A stretch of 64,000 bases of DNA. Source: Calothrix sp. PCC 7507 (lineage in GTDB: Bacteria > Cyanobacteriota > Cyanobacteriia > Cyanobacteriales > Nostocaceae). Shown here one piece after another: positions 15,451 through 24,696 of the stretch. Under the pieces are notes generated by a model. That model saw only the letters and a list, made by a program, of their open reading frames with translations. It was not told where the DNA came from and did not search any database. The position numbers and the translations under genes were made by a program. Within the stretch, counting starts at the first letter, position 1. Each line of letters begins with the position of its first letter. Where the stretch lies: the NCBI RefSeq assembly GCF_000316575.1, contig NC_019682.1, positions 806,001-870,000 of the forward strand, given 5' to 3'.

Positions 15451-17403
15451 ATGCGGTTTTTATCAAAGTTCTTTGCCATCCTAATTGCAGTAATTCTGCT
15501 GCCGACTCTCATGGTCACTGCCCAAAGCCCTACGGTCAACCCAGGAGAAAATCTCGTAATTGAAGAGATTCCACAGATTTCCTCATCGCTGACAGAAACG
15601 GTAGAACGATATACCCAATTTCGATCGGCTGGTCTTGCTAGTTGGCATCCTATCCGCCGCGAAATGCTGATTTCAACGCGCTTTGCGGATACACCTCAAG
15701 TACACTTGGTGAAGTTTCCCTTGGGGAGTCGTAAACAGTTAACGTTCTTCCCAGAACGGGTTGGGGGAGGCAGTTTTCAACCGACGCAAGGCGAGTATTT
15801 TGTTTTCAGTAAGGATATTGGCGGTAATGAATTTAACCAGAATTACCGTTATGATTTGGCGACGGGAGATATCACATTACTGACTGATGGTAAGTCGAAA
15901 AACAGTCGGGGTGTGTGGTCGCAACGGGGAGATAGAATGATTTACACCTCCACCAGGCGTACAGGCAAAGATAATGATTTTTACATTATCGACCCGAAAA
16001 ATCCTCAAAGCGATCGCCTATTAGCAAAAGTTGAAGGCGGCGGTTGGGGTGGTTTAGATTGGTCACAAGATGACCGCCAACTATTGATACAGCAATACAT
16101 CTCTGCAAATGAAAGCTATCTCTGGCTGATGGATACTCAGTTGGGGGAGAAGCAACTCCTCACACCCAAGAAAGACAAAGAAAAAGTCGCCTATGATGGG
16201 GGCGTATTTAGTAAAGATGGTAAAGGTCTGTATGTAATTACTGACCGAGACTTCGAGTTTTTGCGGTTGGCATATATTGATCTAGCAACATCACAATATA
16301 AATACCTCACCACCAACATACCTTGGGATGTTGAAGACTTCGACCTCTCCCATGATGGTAAATATATCGCCTTTGTCACGAATGAAGACGGGGCAAGTGT
16401 CCTGCATTTGTTAGAAACCGCCACAGGAAAGGAAAAAACTTTACCAAAGTTACCTGTAGGACAAATATTCAGCATTAATTGGCATCGGAATAACCAAGAC
16501 TTGGGTTTTACCTTAGTTTCAGCGAAAACGACTGCTGACGTTTACTCCTTAAATATTACCAACAACAAAATTGATCGCTGGACAGAAAGCGAAACAGGCG
16601 GTTTAAATACAGGGAATTTTACCGAAGCGAAACCAGTACGTTGGCAAAGTTTTGACAAGAAAACTATTTCCGGCTTCCTGTACCTTCCTCCAGCTAAATT
16701 CACAGGTAAGCGTCCAGTAATCATTGATATCCACGGTGGTCCTGAAGGTCAGTTTCGTCCTAGTTTCTTAGGTCGAATTAACTACTACCTGAATGAATTG
16801 GGGATTGCTATACTGTTTCCCAACGTCAGAGGTTCGACTGGTTACGGCAAAACCTTCTTGACGTTGGATAATGGCTATCTCCGGGAAGATTCAGTTAAGG
16901 ATATAGGCACACTCCTAGATTGGATTGCTACTCAACCAGACTTAGATAAAGACCGAATTTTAGTTACAGGGGGTAGCTATGGCGGCTATATGTCCCTAGC
17001 TGTAGCAACTAAATATAGCGACAAAATCCGTGCTTCCATTGATATTGTGGGCATTTCTAACTTCGTTACCTTTCTCGAAAAAACCGAAAGTTATCGGCGA
17101 GATTTGCGAAGAGTGGAATACGGAGACGAACGTGACCCTAAAATGCGAGAATTTTTGCTGAAGATTTCACCCTTAAATAATGCCACTAGTATCAAGAAAC
17201 CGCTATTTGTGATTCACGGACAGAATGATCCCCGCGTTCCTGTCAATGAAGCAGAACAGATTGTCGCAACGGTGAAAAAGAATCAAGTACCAGTTTGGTA
17301 TTTGATGGCGAAAGATGAAGGACACGGATTTAGTAAAAAGAAAAATGTTGACTATCAATTTTATGCGACAGTGATGTTTGTCAAAGAATTTTTGTTGAAG
17401 TAG
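15451..17403 (+). CDS. S9-family (prolyl oligopeptidase-type) serine peptidase, exported
   Basis: A 650-residue enzyme with an N-terminal signal peptide (FAILIAVILLPTLMVTAQS, cleavage near residue 25), so it probably acts in the periplasm. The N-terminal two thirds is a beta-propeller-like region with WD40/TolB-like repeats (for example GGGWGGLDWSQDDRQLLI). The C-terminal third is an alpha/beta hydrolase with Ser in GGSYGGYM (about residue 511), Asp in GQNDPRVP (about 593) and His in DEGHGF (about 625), the complete catalytic triad of the S9C/acylaminoacyl-peptidase group. Length and domain order are normal. It converges on the aldolase gene with only 15 bases between stops. Confidence 0.9.
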   Translation: MRFLSKFFAILIAVILLPTLMVTAQSPTVNPGENLVIEEIPQISSSLTETVERYTQFRSAGLASWHPIRREMLISTRFADTPQVHLVKFPLGSRKQLTFFPERVGGGSFQPTQGEYFVFSKDIGGNEFNQNYRYDLATGDITLLTDGKSKNSRGVWSQRGDRMIYTSTRRTGKDNDFYIIDPKNPQSDRLLAKVEGGGWGGLDWSQDDRQLLIQQYISANESYLWLMDTQLGEKQLLTPKKDKEKVAYDGGVFSKDGKGLYVITDRDFEFLRLAYIDLATSQYKYLTTNIPWDVEDFDLSHDGKYIAFVTNEDGASVLHLLETATGKEKTLPKLPVGQIFSINWHRNNQDLGFTLVSAKTTADVYSLNITNNKIDRWTESETGGLNTGNFTEAKPVRWQSFDKKTISGFLYLPPAKFTGKRPVIIDIHGGPEGQFRPSFLGRINYYLNELGIAILFPNVRGSTGYGKTFLTLDNGYLREDSVKDIGTLLDWIATQPDLDKDRILVTGGSYGGYMSLAVATKYSDKIRASIDIVGISNFVTFLEKTESYRRDLRRVEYGDERDPKMREFLLKISPLNNATSIKKPLFVIHGQNDPRVPVNEAEQIVATVKKNQVPVWYLMAKDEGHGFSKKKNVDYQFYATVMFVKEFLLK

Positions 17404-17418
17404 TTATATTCTTGAAAG

Positions 17419-18471
17419 TTAAGCGATCGCTGCTTGAATATCGCCGATTAATTCGTCTATTCTGGATTGAGTTGTATTCCAAGAACACATAAAACGCACT
17501 CCGCCAACACCAATAAAAGTATAAAACTGCCAGTTCTTAGCTTTTAAGCTGTGAATAACGTGTTCAGGTAGTTTAGCAAAAACAGCATTGGCTTCTCTGG
17601 GAAACATCATTTCCACGCCTGTTATATTTAATAATTTATTTTCTAAATATTCCGCACATTGATTTGCATGTCGGGCATTTTTTAACCACGCACCAGTTTC
17701 TAATAAACCCAACCAAGGAGCAGAGATAAAGCGCATTTTTGATGCTAATTGACCTGCTTGCTTACATCGATAATCAAAATCTTCTGCTAAAGCTCTGTTA
17801 AAGAACAAAATAGCTTCACCTAAAGCCATACCATTTTTTGTGCCACAAAAACATAAAACATCTACACCACTCTTCCAGCTAATTTCTGCAGGACTTTTAT
17901 TTAAAGCTGCAACTGCATTAGCAAAACGAGCGCCATCCATGTGAATCTTTAAGTTATATTTTTGAGCAACTGCTTTAATTTCCCAGAGTTCTTCAGGAGT
18001 ATATAAAGTTCCTAATTCGGTTGCTTGAGTAATACTAATAACTTTAGGTTTCGGATAATGAATATCAGCGCGTCTCGTGACAATTGCTTCTATACTTTGT
18101 GGTGTTAATTTACCGTTTTCTCCTTTTGCCAGAAGAAGTTTAGAGCCATTAGAAGCAAATTCCGGAGCGCCACATTCATCTGTTTCTATGTGCGATGTCT
18201 CATGACAAATAACGCTATGATATGACTGACAAAGCGCAGCTAAAGACAAAGAATTTGCAGCAGTGCCGTTAAAGGCAAAAAATACTTCGCAATCAATTTC
18301 AAAAAGCTCTCGAAAATAATCTGCAGCTTTTTGAGTCCATTCATCATTTCCATAAGCTGGAGCGCTACCTTGATTTGCTCTCAACATATATTCCCATGCT
18401 TCAGGACAAATTCCCGAAGAATTATCACTAGCAAACTGTTCTGAGTGACTACGTATAATCTCTGCTTTCAT
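17419..18471 (-). CDS. Low-specificity threonine aldolase / beta-eliminating lyase family
   Basis: A 350-residue pyridoxal-phosphate enzyme of fold type I. The PLP lysine lies in FCGTKNGMALG (about residue 213), with the preceding HMDGARFANAVAAL motif (about 177-190) that contains the PLP-binding Asp. The family cleaves L-threonine or L-allo-threonine to glycine and acetaldehyde. Length and motifs fit, but related members have other amino-acid substrates, so specificity is inferred. It is transcribed away from a small PH-like gene and stands alone. Confidence 0.85.
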   Translation of the reverse strand: MKAEIIRSHSEQFASDNSSGICPEAWEYMLRANQGSAPAYGNDEWTQKAADYFRELFEIDCEVFFAFNGTAANSLSLAALCQSYHSVICHETSHIETDECGAPEFASNGSKLLLAKGENGKLTPQSIEAIVTRRADIHYPKPKVISITQATELGTLYTPEELWEIKAVAQKYNLKIHMDGARFANAVAALNKSPAEISWKSGVDVLCFCGTKNGMALGEAILFFNRALAEDFDYRCKQAGQLASKMRFISAPWLGLLETGAWLKNARHANQCAEYLENKLLNITGVEMMFPREANAVFAKLPEHVIHSLKAKNWQFYTFIGVGGVRFMCSWNTTQSRIDELIGDIQAAIA

Positions 18472-18626
18472 TTGTTATTAATAATTTGTATAATAGACTT
18501 TTTATTAAAAGCCACTTAGTGCTTGTTTAGTAGCAGAGATATTCTCAACTCTTATTCTCTGCGTTCAGAGGCTGAGATAAATTCATAATTCCACTCAGCA
18601 AATCCCGATTTACGACGAGGTTAATT

Positions 18627-18965
18627 ATGAATCTAAGTATAGTTGACGAAAAATTACAAATAGAATTCACATTAAAAGAGCAACTGCTAGCTGTACGCTG
18701 GCATAAAATTTGGCAAATTCCCTTAACCAATATCACACAAGTAACCACAACCGAACCACAAAGTAGCTGGAAAGAATTACGTGCGCCTGGTAGCTTTATT
18801 CCTGGAGTGGTAAAAGCTGGAACTTATTACACAAACCGGGGTAAAGAGTTTTGGTATGTGAATCGCGAGACAGATTATTTAACAATCGAATTGCAAGATG
18901 AATCCTATAAGAGAATTATTTTGACTGTTGACAACAGCGAAGCTTGGCGACAAAGTCTTACCTAA
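18627..18965 (+). CDS. Small conserved protein, PH-like beta-sandwich predicted
   Basis: A 112-residue soluble protein rich in beta-strand-like segments (LQIEFTLKEQLLAVRWHKIWQIPLTNITQVTT...). It contains the motif RAPGSFIPGVVKAGTYY and ends in a helix (NSEAWRQSL). The pattern resembles bacterial PH-domain proteins in which a short loop after IPLxxI is followed by GTY. I do not know its function. It sits divergently from the aldolase gene. Confidence 0.7.
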   Translation: MNLSIVDEKLQIEFTLKEQLLAVRWHKIWQIPLTNITQVTTTEPQSSWKELRAPGSFIPGVVKAGTYYTNRGKEFWYVNRETDYLTIELQDESYKRIILTVDNSEAWRQSLT

Positions 18966-19037
18966 AAAGTTAAAAGTTAAAAGATGGAATTGACCTTTCT
19001 TTTAACTTTTGACTTCTTAAAATTAGAGTGCGATTTA

Positions 19038-19313
19038 TCAACCACCTGCAACAGCGGGGACAATGCTGACTTCATCGCCATCTTTGAGAACTGTCTCTGT
19101 CCCTTCCAAGAAGCGGATATCTTCGCTATTGACGTACAAATTCAAAAAGCGCCGTGGCTTTCCTTGTTCATCGCACAGGCGCGACTTGATACCTGGGAAG
19201 CTTTTTTCCAAGGAGTCTAAAAGCTCTGAGATGTTGCTACCACTGGATTCTAGAGTAGCTTCATTATTAGTGAAATTTTGCAGAGCGGTGGGAACTAAAA
19301 CTTTTACAGACAT
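19038..19313 (-). CDS. MoaD/ThiS-family ubiquitin-like sulfur carrier
   Basis: A 91-residue beta-grasp protein ending in VPAVAGG. The C-terminal Gly-Gly is the residue pair that is adenylated and then thiocarboxylated in sulfur carriers such as MoaD, ThiS and CysO. The motif [14 protein letters not shown] is characteristic. It lies 61 bases downstream of thrC on the same strand, so the two are probably co-transcribed, which hints at sulfur delivery linked to threonine/homocysteine metabolism rather than to molybdopterin. That link is inference: no moaE, thiG or JAMM protease gene is adjacent. Confidence 0.88.
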   Translation of the reverse strand: MSVKVLVPTALQNFTNNEATLESSGSNISELLDSLEKSFPGIKSRLCDEQGKPRRFLNLYVNSEDIRFLEGTETVLKDGDEVSIVPAVAGG

Positions 19314-19374
19314 ATTTGAAGTATGAAGTGTGGAGTGTCGAGACTAAGTTATTTCAGCCTTGATGCTTGAGATT

Positions 19375-20679
19375 TTAGACAAGGACTTGTTGCCATTCTA
19401 GACGGTCAAGTGTCCGGGATCTTTCTAGCGCCCGTTCAAAACTGTCGAGTTTAGCCTCAATCGTCAAAGGTTCGCCAACGTAGCCTTGTAGTGCCTCTTG
19501 GGTTTTCAAACCGTTGCCAGTGATGTAAACCACGGTAGTCTCGTCTGGATCTATTTTGCCAGCTTCTACCAATTTTTTCAGCACAGCAACGGTTGTACCA
19601 CCTGCTGTTTCTGTGAAGATACCTTCGGTTTCTGCTAGTAGTTTGATGCCTTCAATAATTTCTGCATCGTTGACTGATTCAATATTACCGCCAGTTTTCT
19701 TGGCTATCTCTACAGCATAAATACCGTCTGCTGGATTGCCAATGGCTATTGATTTGGCGATCGTATTGGGTTTTACTGGTTTAATAAAGTCGCGGTCTTC
19801 TTTGAAGGCTTGAGCAATGGGGGAACATCCTTCAGCCTGCGCGCCACTAAAACGAACATTCTTACCTTCCACTAAGCCGACTTCGACAAATTCGTTGAAG
19901 CCTTTATAAATTTTTGTGAATAATGAACCAGAAGCTAGAGGTGCAACAATATGGTCTGGTAGTTCCCAACCCAGTTGTTCCGCCACTTCAAAGCCTAGTG
20001 TCTTAGAACCTTCAGAATAGTAAGGACGGAGGTTGATATTGACAAATCCCCAGCCTTGTGTGTTTGCGACTTCACAACAGAGACGATTTACTTGATCGTA
20101 ATTGCCTTTTACAGCCATCAAAGTTGGGCTATAGATGAGGCTACCCATGACTTTGCCAGCTTCTAAATCTGCAGGGATGAATACACAACAGTCTAAACCA
20201 GCGTGGGCGGCGATCGCAGCAGTGGAATTTGCCAAGTTACCAGTGCTAGCGCAGGAAACAGTTGTGAAACCCAATTCCCTAGCTCGTGACAGCGCCACTG
20301 ACACCACCCGATCCTTAAAGCTAAGGGTGGGCATATTCACAGCATCATTTTTAATAAAAAGTTTATTTAAACCCAGGCGACGTGCAAGGCGGTGGGAACG
20401 AACCAGGGGAGTCATACCCGTTCCCACATCTATAACATTGTCAGTTAAAACAGGTAAAAAGGGACGGTAGCGCCAAATTGAGTTAGGGCCAGCTTGGATT
20501 GTTTCACGGGTGACAGTTAAACGTAAAGCATTGTAGTCGTATTTGACTTCTAAAGGCCCAAAGCATAACTCACAAACATGGGTGGCTTTAAGCTCATATT
20601 CTGCACCACACTCTTTACACTTCAAGGCTTTCAATGTGGCGTTACTTACTAAGGTGTCTTTGATTGCTGCCTGAGTCAT
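19375..20679 (-). CDS. thrC: Threonine synthase
   Basis: A 434-residue PLP enzyme converting O-phosphohomoserine to threonine. An N-terminal zinc-ribbon-like segment has CKECG (about residue 20) and CELCFG (about 36). The PLP lysine lies in LSFKDRVVSVAL (about residue 122), and the phosphate-binding loop is STGNLANSTAA (about 148-158). Length and motifs match the threonine synthase branch that keeps a CxxC pair. A MoaD-like gene follows on the same strand. The 5' side is a repeat-filled gap holding a MITE. Confidence 0.93.
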   Translation of the reverse strand: MTQAAIKDTLVSNATLKALKCKECGAEYELKATHVCELCFGPLEVKYDYNALRLTVTRETIQAGPNSIWRYRPFLPVLTDNVIDVGTGMTPLVRSHRLARRLGLNKLFIKNDAVNMPTLSFKDRVVSVALSRARELGFTTVSCASTGNLANSTAAIAAHAGLDCCVFIPADLEAGKVMGSLIYSPTLMAVKGNYDQVNRLCCEVANTQGWGFVNINLRPYYSEGSKTLGFEVAEQLGWELPDHIVAPLASGSLFTKIYKGFNEFVEVGLVEGKNVRFSGAQAEGCSPIAQAFKEDRDFIKPVKPNTIAKSIAIGNPADGIYAVEIAKKTGGNIESVNDAEIIEGIKLLAETEGIFTETAGGTTVAVLKKLVEAGKIDPDETTVVYITGNGLKTQEALQGYVGEPLTIEAKLDSFERALERSRTLDRLEWQQVLV

Positions 20680-20932
20680 AAACTAGCTTTCCCTGTTTAG
20701 CTGTCAACTGTGGATGAATACTAACACGAGTAAAAACACCCGTCAAACATACCCGACTATTTTTATCGGGTATGGTATATCAACAGATTTTCTGTAGCAA
20801 AGCTGCTACGGTGTACACACAGGTCGAAAGTATTAGTGTGTCGATGAATTCTCTGTAGAGACGGCGATTTATCGCGTCTCAGTGACGTGCCAGTCGAGAG
20901 GATGTTTGAAAAGCATTTTGGGTAACATTTAC
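20680..20932. other. Upstream region of thrC with a lone MITE end
   Basis: The first 100 bases should contain the thrC promoter. At 20806-20824 there is a single copy of the terminal sequence CTACGGTGTACACACA that bounds the 222-bp element at 6879, but no matching partner end is seen. It looks like a decayed or truncated copy. Confidence 0.6.
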
Positions 20933-21045
20933 CTAGTGGTTTGTCAATTTTGTTTTGAGGGGTTTTTGGTAGTGCGGGCCGAAAAGCCCGCGTGAGCGAG
21001 ACGCTCACACTACAGTCCCTCATTTCAACCCTGACAGACTACTAG
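20933..21045 (-). mobile_element. 113-bp MITE, copy 2, inverted and identical to the copy at purK
   Basis: Read on the minus strand it is base-for-base identical to 8971-9083 over all 113 positions, including both ends. Identity between two noncoding copies 12 kb apart points to recent movement or gene conversion. Here it lies between thrC and the SPOR-like gene and touches no coding sequence. Confidence 0.9.
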
Positions 21046-21391
21046 TGCCTAGTTTCATTCTCTCGCTTTCAGCAGTGAATACTCATACCCACGTAAAAAA
21101 CCTACACCTATCAGAGGGGATTGAGGGGGTAAAACGTTTGTCGGGTAAGCGTTGTAGCTCAATTTGACAACAATGGGAATTGGGTACTGGGGAAGTAAAT
21201 GAAAGATAGTGATTGTTTTAGCTTGGAACTCAAAACTTCAAGTTTGACTCTTGAGGCTTAACCCTTAACAAGTACCCAGTCCCCAATTCCCAATCCCCAC
21301 TCGTCTCTATCTATCTAGACAATTTTCGCTAGTATTGGCACAAATGTATCCAAAAATTAATCCATTCGCCTAGGTTTGAGGCAGAGAGGCA
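21046..21391. repeat. Intergenic repeats, including a 41-bp dispersed repeat
   Basis: A 41-bp sequence at 21129-21169 starts GTAAAACGTTTGTCGGGTAA and ends CAATTTGACA. It recurs at 26484-26524 with two differences. The rest of this gap holds short CCCAAT/CCCCAGT units near 21264-21300. No gene is seen. Confidence 0.7.
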
Positions 21392-22642
21392 ATGAGTCAA
21401 AACCCCCTAACAAATTATTCCGGCACTCAATCGTCTAAAGTACCTGGTTTGAAGCCAGCGCTAGCAGCAACACTAGCGAGTTTAGAAGTGCAGCTAGATC
21501 AAGAGTTAGCTAGATATCGACGTACACGTTCTAGCACCAGGACACTGAACCAAACCAATACAGGAAATTACATTGGTAATCTTCCCCAGCAGTTGATCGC
21601 CATGACTACGACATTAGAAAATATCGAGTCATCTGTAGCGGCAGTTAAAACTAACACGTCGCTGAGTTCTTTAACTGATAACCTTGAGGACGAACCAGGA
21701 AGCGCCACAGTTAAAACTAATGAAGTGGATGATCTGAGTTTACCTCTGACTTCCGAGTCCACCAAAACCCAAAATTCACGGATTTTATCCAACTCTGCTA
21801 GCAGCATAGTAACTACTGTAGCCCAGACTCAGAAGAGTGAAAATCTATTACAGCCCAGTGATAAACCCACCCAACCAGATGATTACTTAGAATCTAGTGA
21901 AGCACTGCTGCGGAGTTTAACAGATGAACAACCGCAAACCAAAAAGTCTACGAATTCTAGTGATAGTCTGCTCTCACCCTTGGGTATCGGCTCCATGCTG
22001 CTGCTGTTAGTGGCAAGTCTAACTCTGGGCTACATAGTGTTTAATCCCAAAATGCTGTCGCAGCTAAATCTCGGCAAATCTTTGAATAGCAAATCGTCTC
22101 CACCAGTAAATCAGTCTGAGGAAGGACAGAGTAGTTCTTTACCTCAGCCTAAGCCACCACTCACACCCATACCCAAGTATCCTAATTTAGCTGCCAAAGA
22201 GTTTCCAGAGGTGAGAGACCCAAATGATATCGTCGGCTTACAACCTAAAGTCCAGCCAACCCCTACAACATTGCCCAACTCGGTTACACTGCCGAAACCT
22301 ATAAATCCTACAGTTGCATTACCCGCACCAAGGGTACTACCTCAGCCGCCGATAGATTCAACCTTAGATCCCACAACTAAAACCGGACAAAAGTTACCAG
22401 CCGCAGATCAACCCCAGTTAAATGCAGAAATCAAACCGTCAGCAGATGGGTTTTATCATGTCGTGACAGATAATCAAAGCGATCGCTCTCTCCCTACAGC
22501 AAGACGGGTAATCCCTGATGCTTATTTATCACTCGACAACAAATTAATTTATTTGGCTACAGTTAAGACTAAACAACAAGCCCAACAACAGCTGCAACAA
22601 CTACAGTCCAAGGGAATTAGAGCTAGGATTAAGCAACCTTAA
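21392..22642 (+). CDS. Single-pass membrane protein with Pro-rich linker and SPOR-like C-terminus
   Basis: A 416-residue protein. Residues 1 to about 195 are cytoplasmic, low in order and rich in Ser/Thr. A single membrane helix follows (GIGSMLLLLVASLTLGYIVF, about 197-216), then a long Pro-rich linker. The C-terminal domain of about 70 residues ends IYLATVKTKQQAQQQLQQLQ with GIRARI, which resembles the SPOR fold that binds denuded peptidoglycan at division sites. I infer a type II envelope protein with a peptidoglycan-related function. It lies upstream of the tandem PspA genes with 85 bases between and may share regulation with them. Confidence 0.75.
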   Translation: MSQNPLTNYSGTQSSKVPGLKPALAATLASLEVQLDQELARYRRTRSSTRTLNQTNTGNYIGNLPQQLIAMTTTLENIESSVAAVKTNTSLSSLTDNLEDEPGSATVKTNEVDDLSLPLTSESTKTQNSRILSNSASSIVTTVAQTQKSENLLQPSDKPTQPDDYLESSEALLRSLTDEQPQTKKSTNSSDSLLSPLGIGSMLLLLVASLTLGYIVFNPKMLSQLNLGKSLNSKSSPPVNQSEEGQSSSLPQPKPPLTPIPKYPNLAAKEFPEVRDPNDIVGLQPKVQPTPTTLPNSVTLPKPINPTVALPAPRVLPQPPIDSTLDPTTKTGQKLPAADQPQLNAEIKPSADGFYHVVTDNQSDRSLPTARRVIPDAYLSLDNKLIYLATVKTKQQAQQQLQQLQSKGIRARIKQP

Positions 22643-22727
22643 GTGGCAAAAATCTAGGCGATAATAGGTAAAACATCGATTAAGAGTTGCTGCCTAGTAA
22701 CTGGCAAAAAGTGGATGGAGAGCCGAC

Positions 22728-23438
22728 ATGGAAGTGATGAAGCGTATCCTCAGGGTTATTCGCGCTAACCTCAATAGTTTGCTCGGCAATGCGGAAGATC
22801 CAGAAAAAATTCTGGAAAACACCGTTTTGGAGATGCAGGGAAATTTAGTGCAATTGCGACAGGGGGTAGCACAAGCGATCGCCATCCAAAAACGCACCGA
22901 ACGTCAGGCAACAAGTGCCAAGTCTACGGCAGAAGAATGGTATCGCCGCGCTCAATTAGCACTGCAACAAGGCAACGAACCTCTAGCACGGGAGGCTCTC
23001 ACCAAACGTCAAGCTTACCAACAGACTACAGAAGCCCTCTCTCATCAGATATCAGAACAAAACAATTTGGTGGCTAAACTAAAAAAGGATATGCGATCGC
23101 TAGAGTTAAAAATTGCCGAAGCCAAAACCAAAAAAGATATGTATATTGCCCGCGCTCGTTCGGCTGAGGCATCTTTCCGACTCCAAGAAATGCTGAACGG
23201 AGTTTCTACCACCAGCAGCTTAAATGCCTTTGAGCGCATGGAAGATAAAGTTTTGCAAATAGAAGCTAAATCAGAAGCCATAGCTCAACTCGGTGGCGAC
23301 GAACTGCAAAAACAATTTGCTTCTCTAGAATCTGCCACTAGCGTTGATGCGGAACTCGCAGCGATGAAAGCACAGGTTTTAAATGCAGCAGATAACACAC
23401 AATCGCCACAACAGTCACCCAAAAGTCAAGAACCTTAA
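22728..23438 (+). CDS. PspA/IM30-family membrane-remodelling protein (first of a tandem pair)
   Basis: A 236-residue coiled-coil protein of the ESCRT-III-like PspA/Vipp1 superfamily. The amphipathic N-terminal helix (MKRILRVIRANLNSLLGNAEDPEKIL) inserts in membranes. It is followed by long helices through about residue 205 and a short C-terminal tail. An in-frame ATG at 22737 is the alternative start that gives the usual MKRIL-type N-terminus. It lacks the extra C-terminal helix of Vipp1, so it is the PspA-like member. The next gene is a paralogue, and the two share the LVQLRQGVAQAIA segment. The likely role is membrane stress repair. Confidence 0.85.
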   Translation: MEVMKRILRVIRANLNSLLGNAEDPEKILENTVLEMQGNLVQLRQGVAQAIAIQKRTERQATSAKSTAEEWYRRAQLALQQGNEPLAREALTKRQAYQQTTEALSHQISEQNNLVAKLKKDMRSLELKIAEAKTKKDMYIARARSAEASFRLQEMLNGVSTTSSLNAFERMEDKVLQIEAKSEAIAQLGGDELQKQFASLESATSVDAELAAMKAQVLNAADNTQSPQQSPKSQEP

Positions 23439-23600
23439 AAATTGGGCAATTACCGAGGCGGGAGTATATCTTAACAATTAAAGGGTGTTGAGAGGTAAAG
23501 TTCCTAACCGGAAAGATTACATTGAAATAGGTAGCTATTAAACAGTAAAAAAGCTAACTGTCCAGCAAAGCGTATCAACGACAAAAGGAAAAACAAAGTT

Positions 23601-24377
23601 ATGGGATTATTCGATCGCATTAAGCGAGTGGTCAGTGCTAATCTCAACGACCTGGTAAATAAAGCTGAAGACCCCGAAAAAATGCTGGAACAAGCCATCC
23701 TGGAAATGCAGGAAGACTTGGTACAGCTGCGTCAGGGAGTTGCTCAGGCTATTGCTGCCCAAAAACGGACTGAGAAACAGTATAACGATGCCCAAAACGA
23801 AATCAACAAGTGGCAACGTAACGCCCAACTGGCACTGCAAAAAGGTGATGAAAACCTAGCACGCCAAGCCCTAGAACGTAAAAAAACTTATACAGAAACA
23901 GGCGGTGCCCTCAAGGCCAGCCTAGATCAGCAAAGTGGTCAGGTAGAAACTCTCAAGCGCAACTTAATCCAGCTAGAAAGCAAAATTTCGGAAGCCAAAA
24001 CCAAGAAAGAAATGCTCAAAGCCCGGATTACTACTGCCAAGGCTCAAGAGCAACTCCAAGGCATGGTCAGCGGGATGAATACCAGCAGTGCTATGGCAGC
24101 CTTTGAGCGCATGGAAGAAAAAGTCTTAATACAAGAAGCCCGCGCCCAATCAATGGGAGAACTAGCCAGTGCTGATTTAGAAAGCCAGTTTGCACAGTTA
24201 GAATCTGGTAGTGATGTTGATGATGAATTGGCAGCTTTAAAAGCTCAAATGCTACCACCTGCCACTCCCGCAAATCAACCCCAACTGCCACCACAACAAC
24301 AAGCTACCCCTCCCAAATCTAGTGAACCGCTTGATTCTGAGTTGGAATCACTCCGCAAACAATTGGATCAAATGTAA
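23601..24377 (+). CDS. vipp1: Vipp1/IM30 thylakoid membrane biogenesis and repair protein
   Basis: A 258-residue paralogue of the preceding PspA-like protein. The N-terminal amphipathic helix is MGLFDRIKRVVSANLNDLVNKAEDPEKML. The coiled-coil body runs to about residue 215, followed by a Pro/Gln-rich linker and an extra C-terminal helix (LDSELESLRKQLDQM). That last helix separates Vipp1 from PspA. Vipp1 forms rings and rods that remodel thylakoid membranes. The 162-base gap between the pair probably carries its own promoter. A STRR block follows immediately. Confidence 0.88.
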   Translation: MGLFDRIKRVVSANLNDLVNKAEDPEKMLEQAILEMQEDLVQLRQGVAQAIAAQKRTEKQYNDAQNEINKWQRNAQLALQKGDENLARQALERKKTYTETGGALKASLDQQSGQVETLKRNLIQLESKISEAKTKKEMLKARITTAKAQEQLQGMVSGMNTSSAMAAFERMEEKVLIQEARAQSMGELASADLESQFAQLESGSDVDDELAALKAQMLPPATPANQPQLPPQQQATPPKSSEPLDSELESLRKQLDQM

Positions 24378-24417
24378 AATTTTAAACAAATTATTTGAAC
24401 TAGTCCCACATCCTCTG

Positions 24418-24630
24418 GTTGTGGGATTTGTCATTTGTCATTGGGCATTGGTCATTGGGCATTGGTCATTGGTCATTGGTCATTGGGCATTTGTCATTCG
24501 TCATTGGGTATTGGTTATTTCTCCCTCATCCTCCCCTGCTCCCAATCCCCTGCTCCCAATCCCCAATCCCCAATCCCCAATCCCCAATCCCCAATCCCCA
24601 ATCCCCAGTCCCCATTCCCTATTCCCCATG
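24418..24630. repeat. STRR block: TTGGTCA/TTGGGCA units, then CCAATCC units
   Basis: Tandem units of about 7-14 bases (GGGCATTGGTCATT types) run from 24418 to about 24512. CCAATCC and CCCCAGT heptamers follow from about 24540 to 24625. Open frames across this block exist only because the period keeps reading frames open; they encode repetitive peptides such as NPQSPIP and are not genes. Confidence 0.9.
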
Positions 24631-24696
24631 ACTCTCACTTTAGGATAGAGTATTCTGTGTGCCAACTTTAATCGCTGCCACCTCATGGAGACTGTA

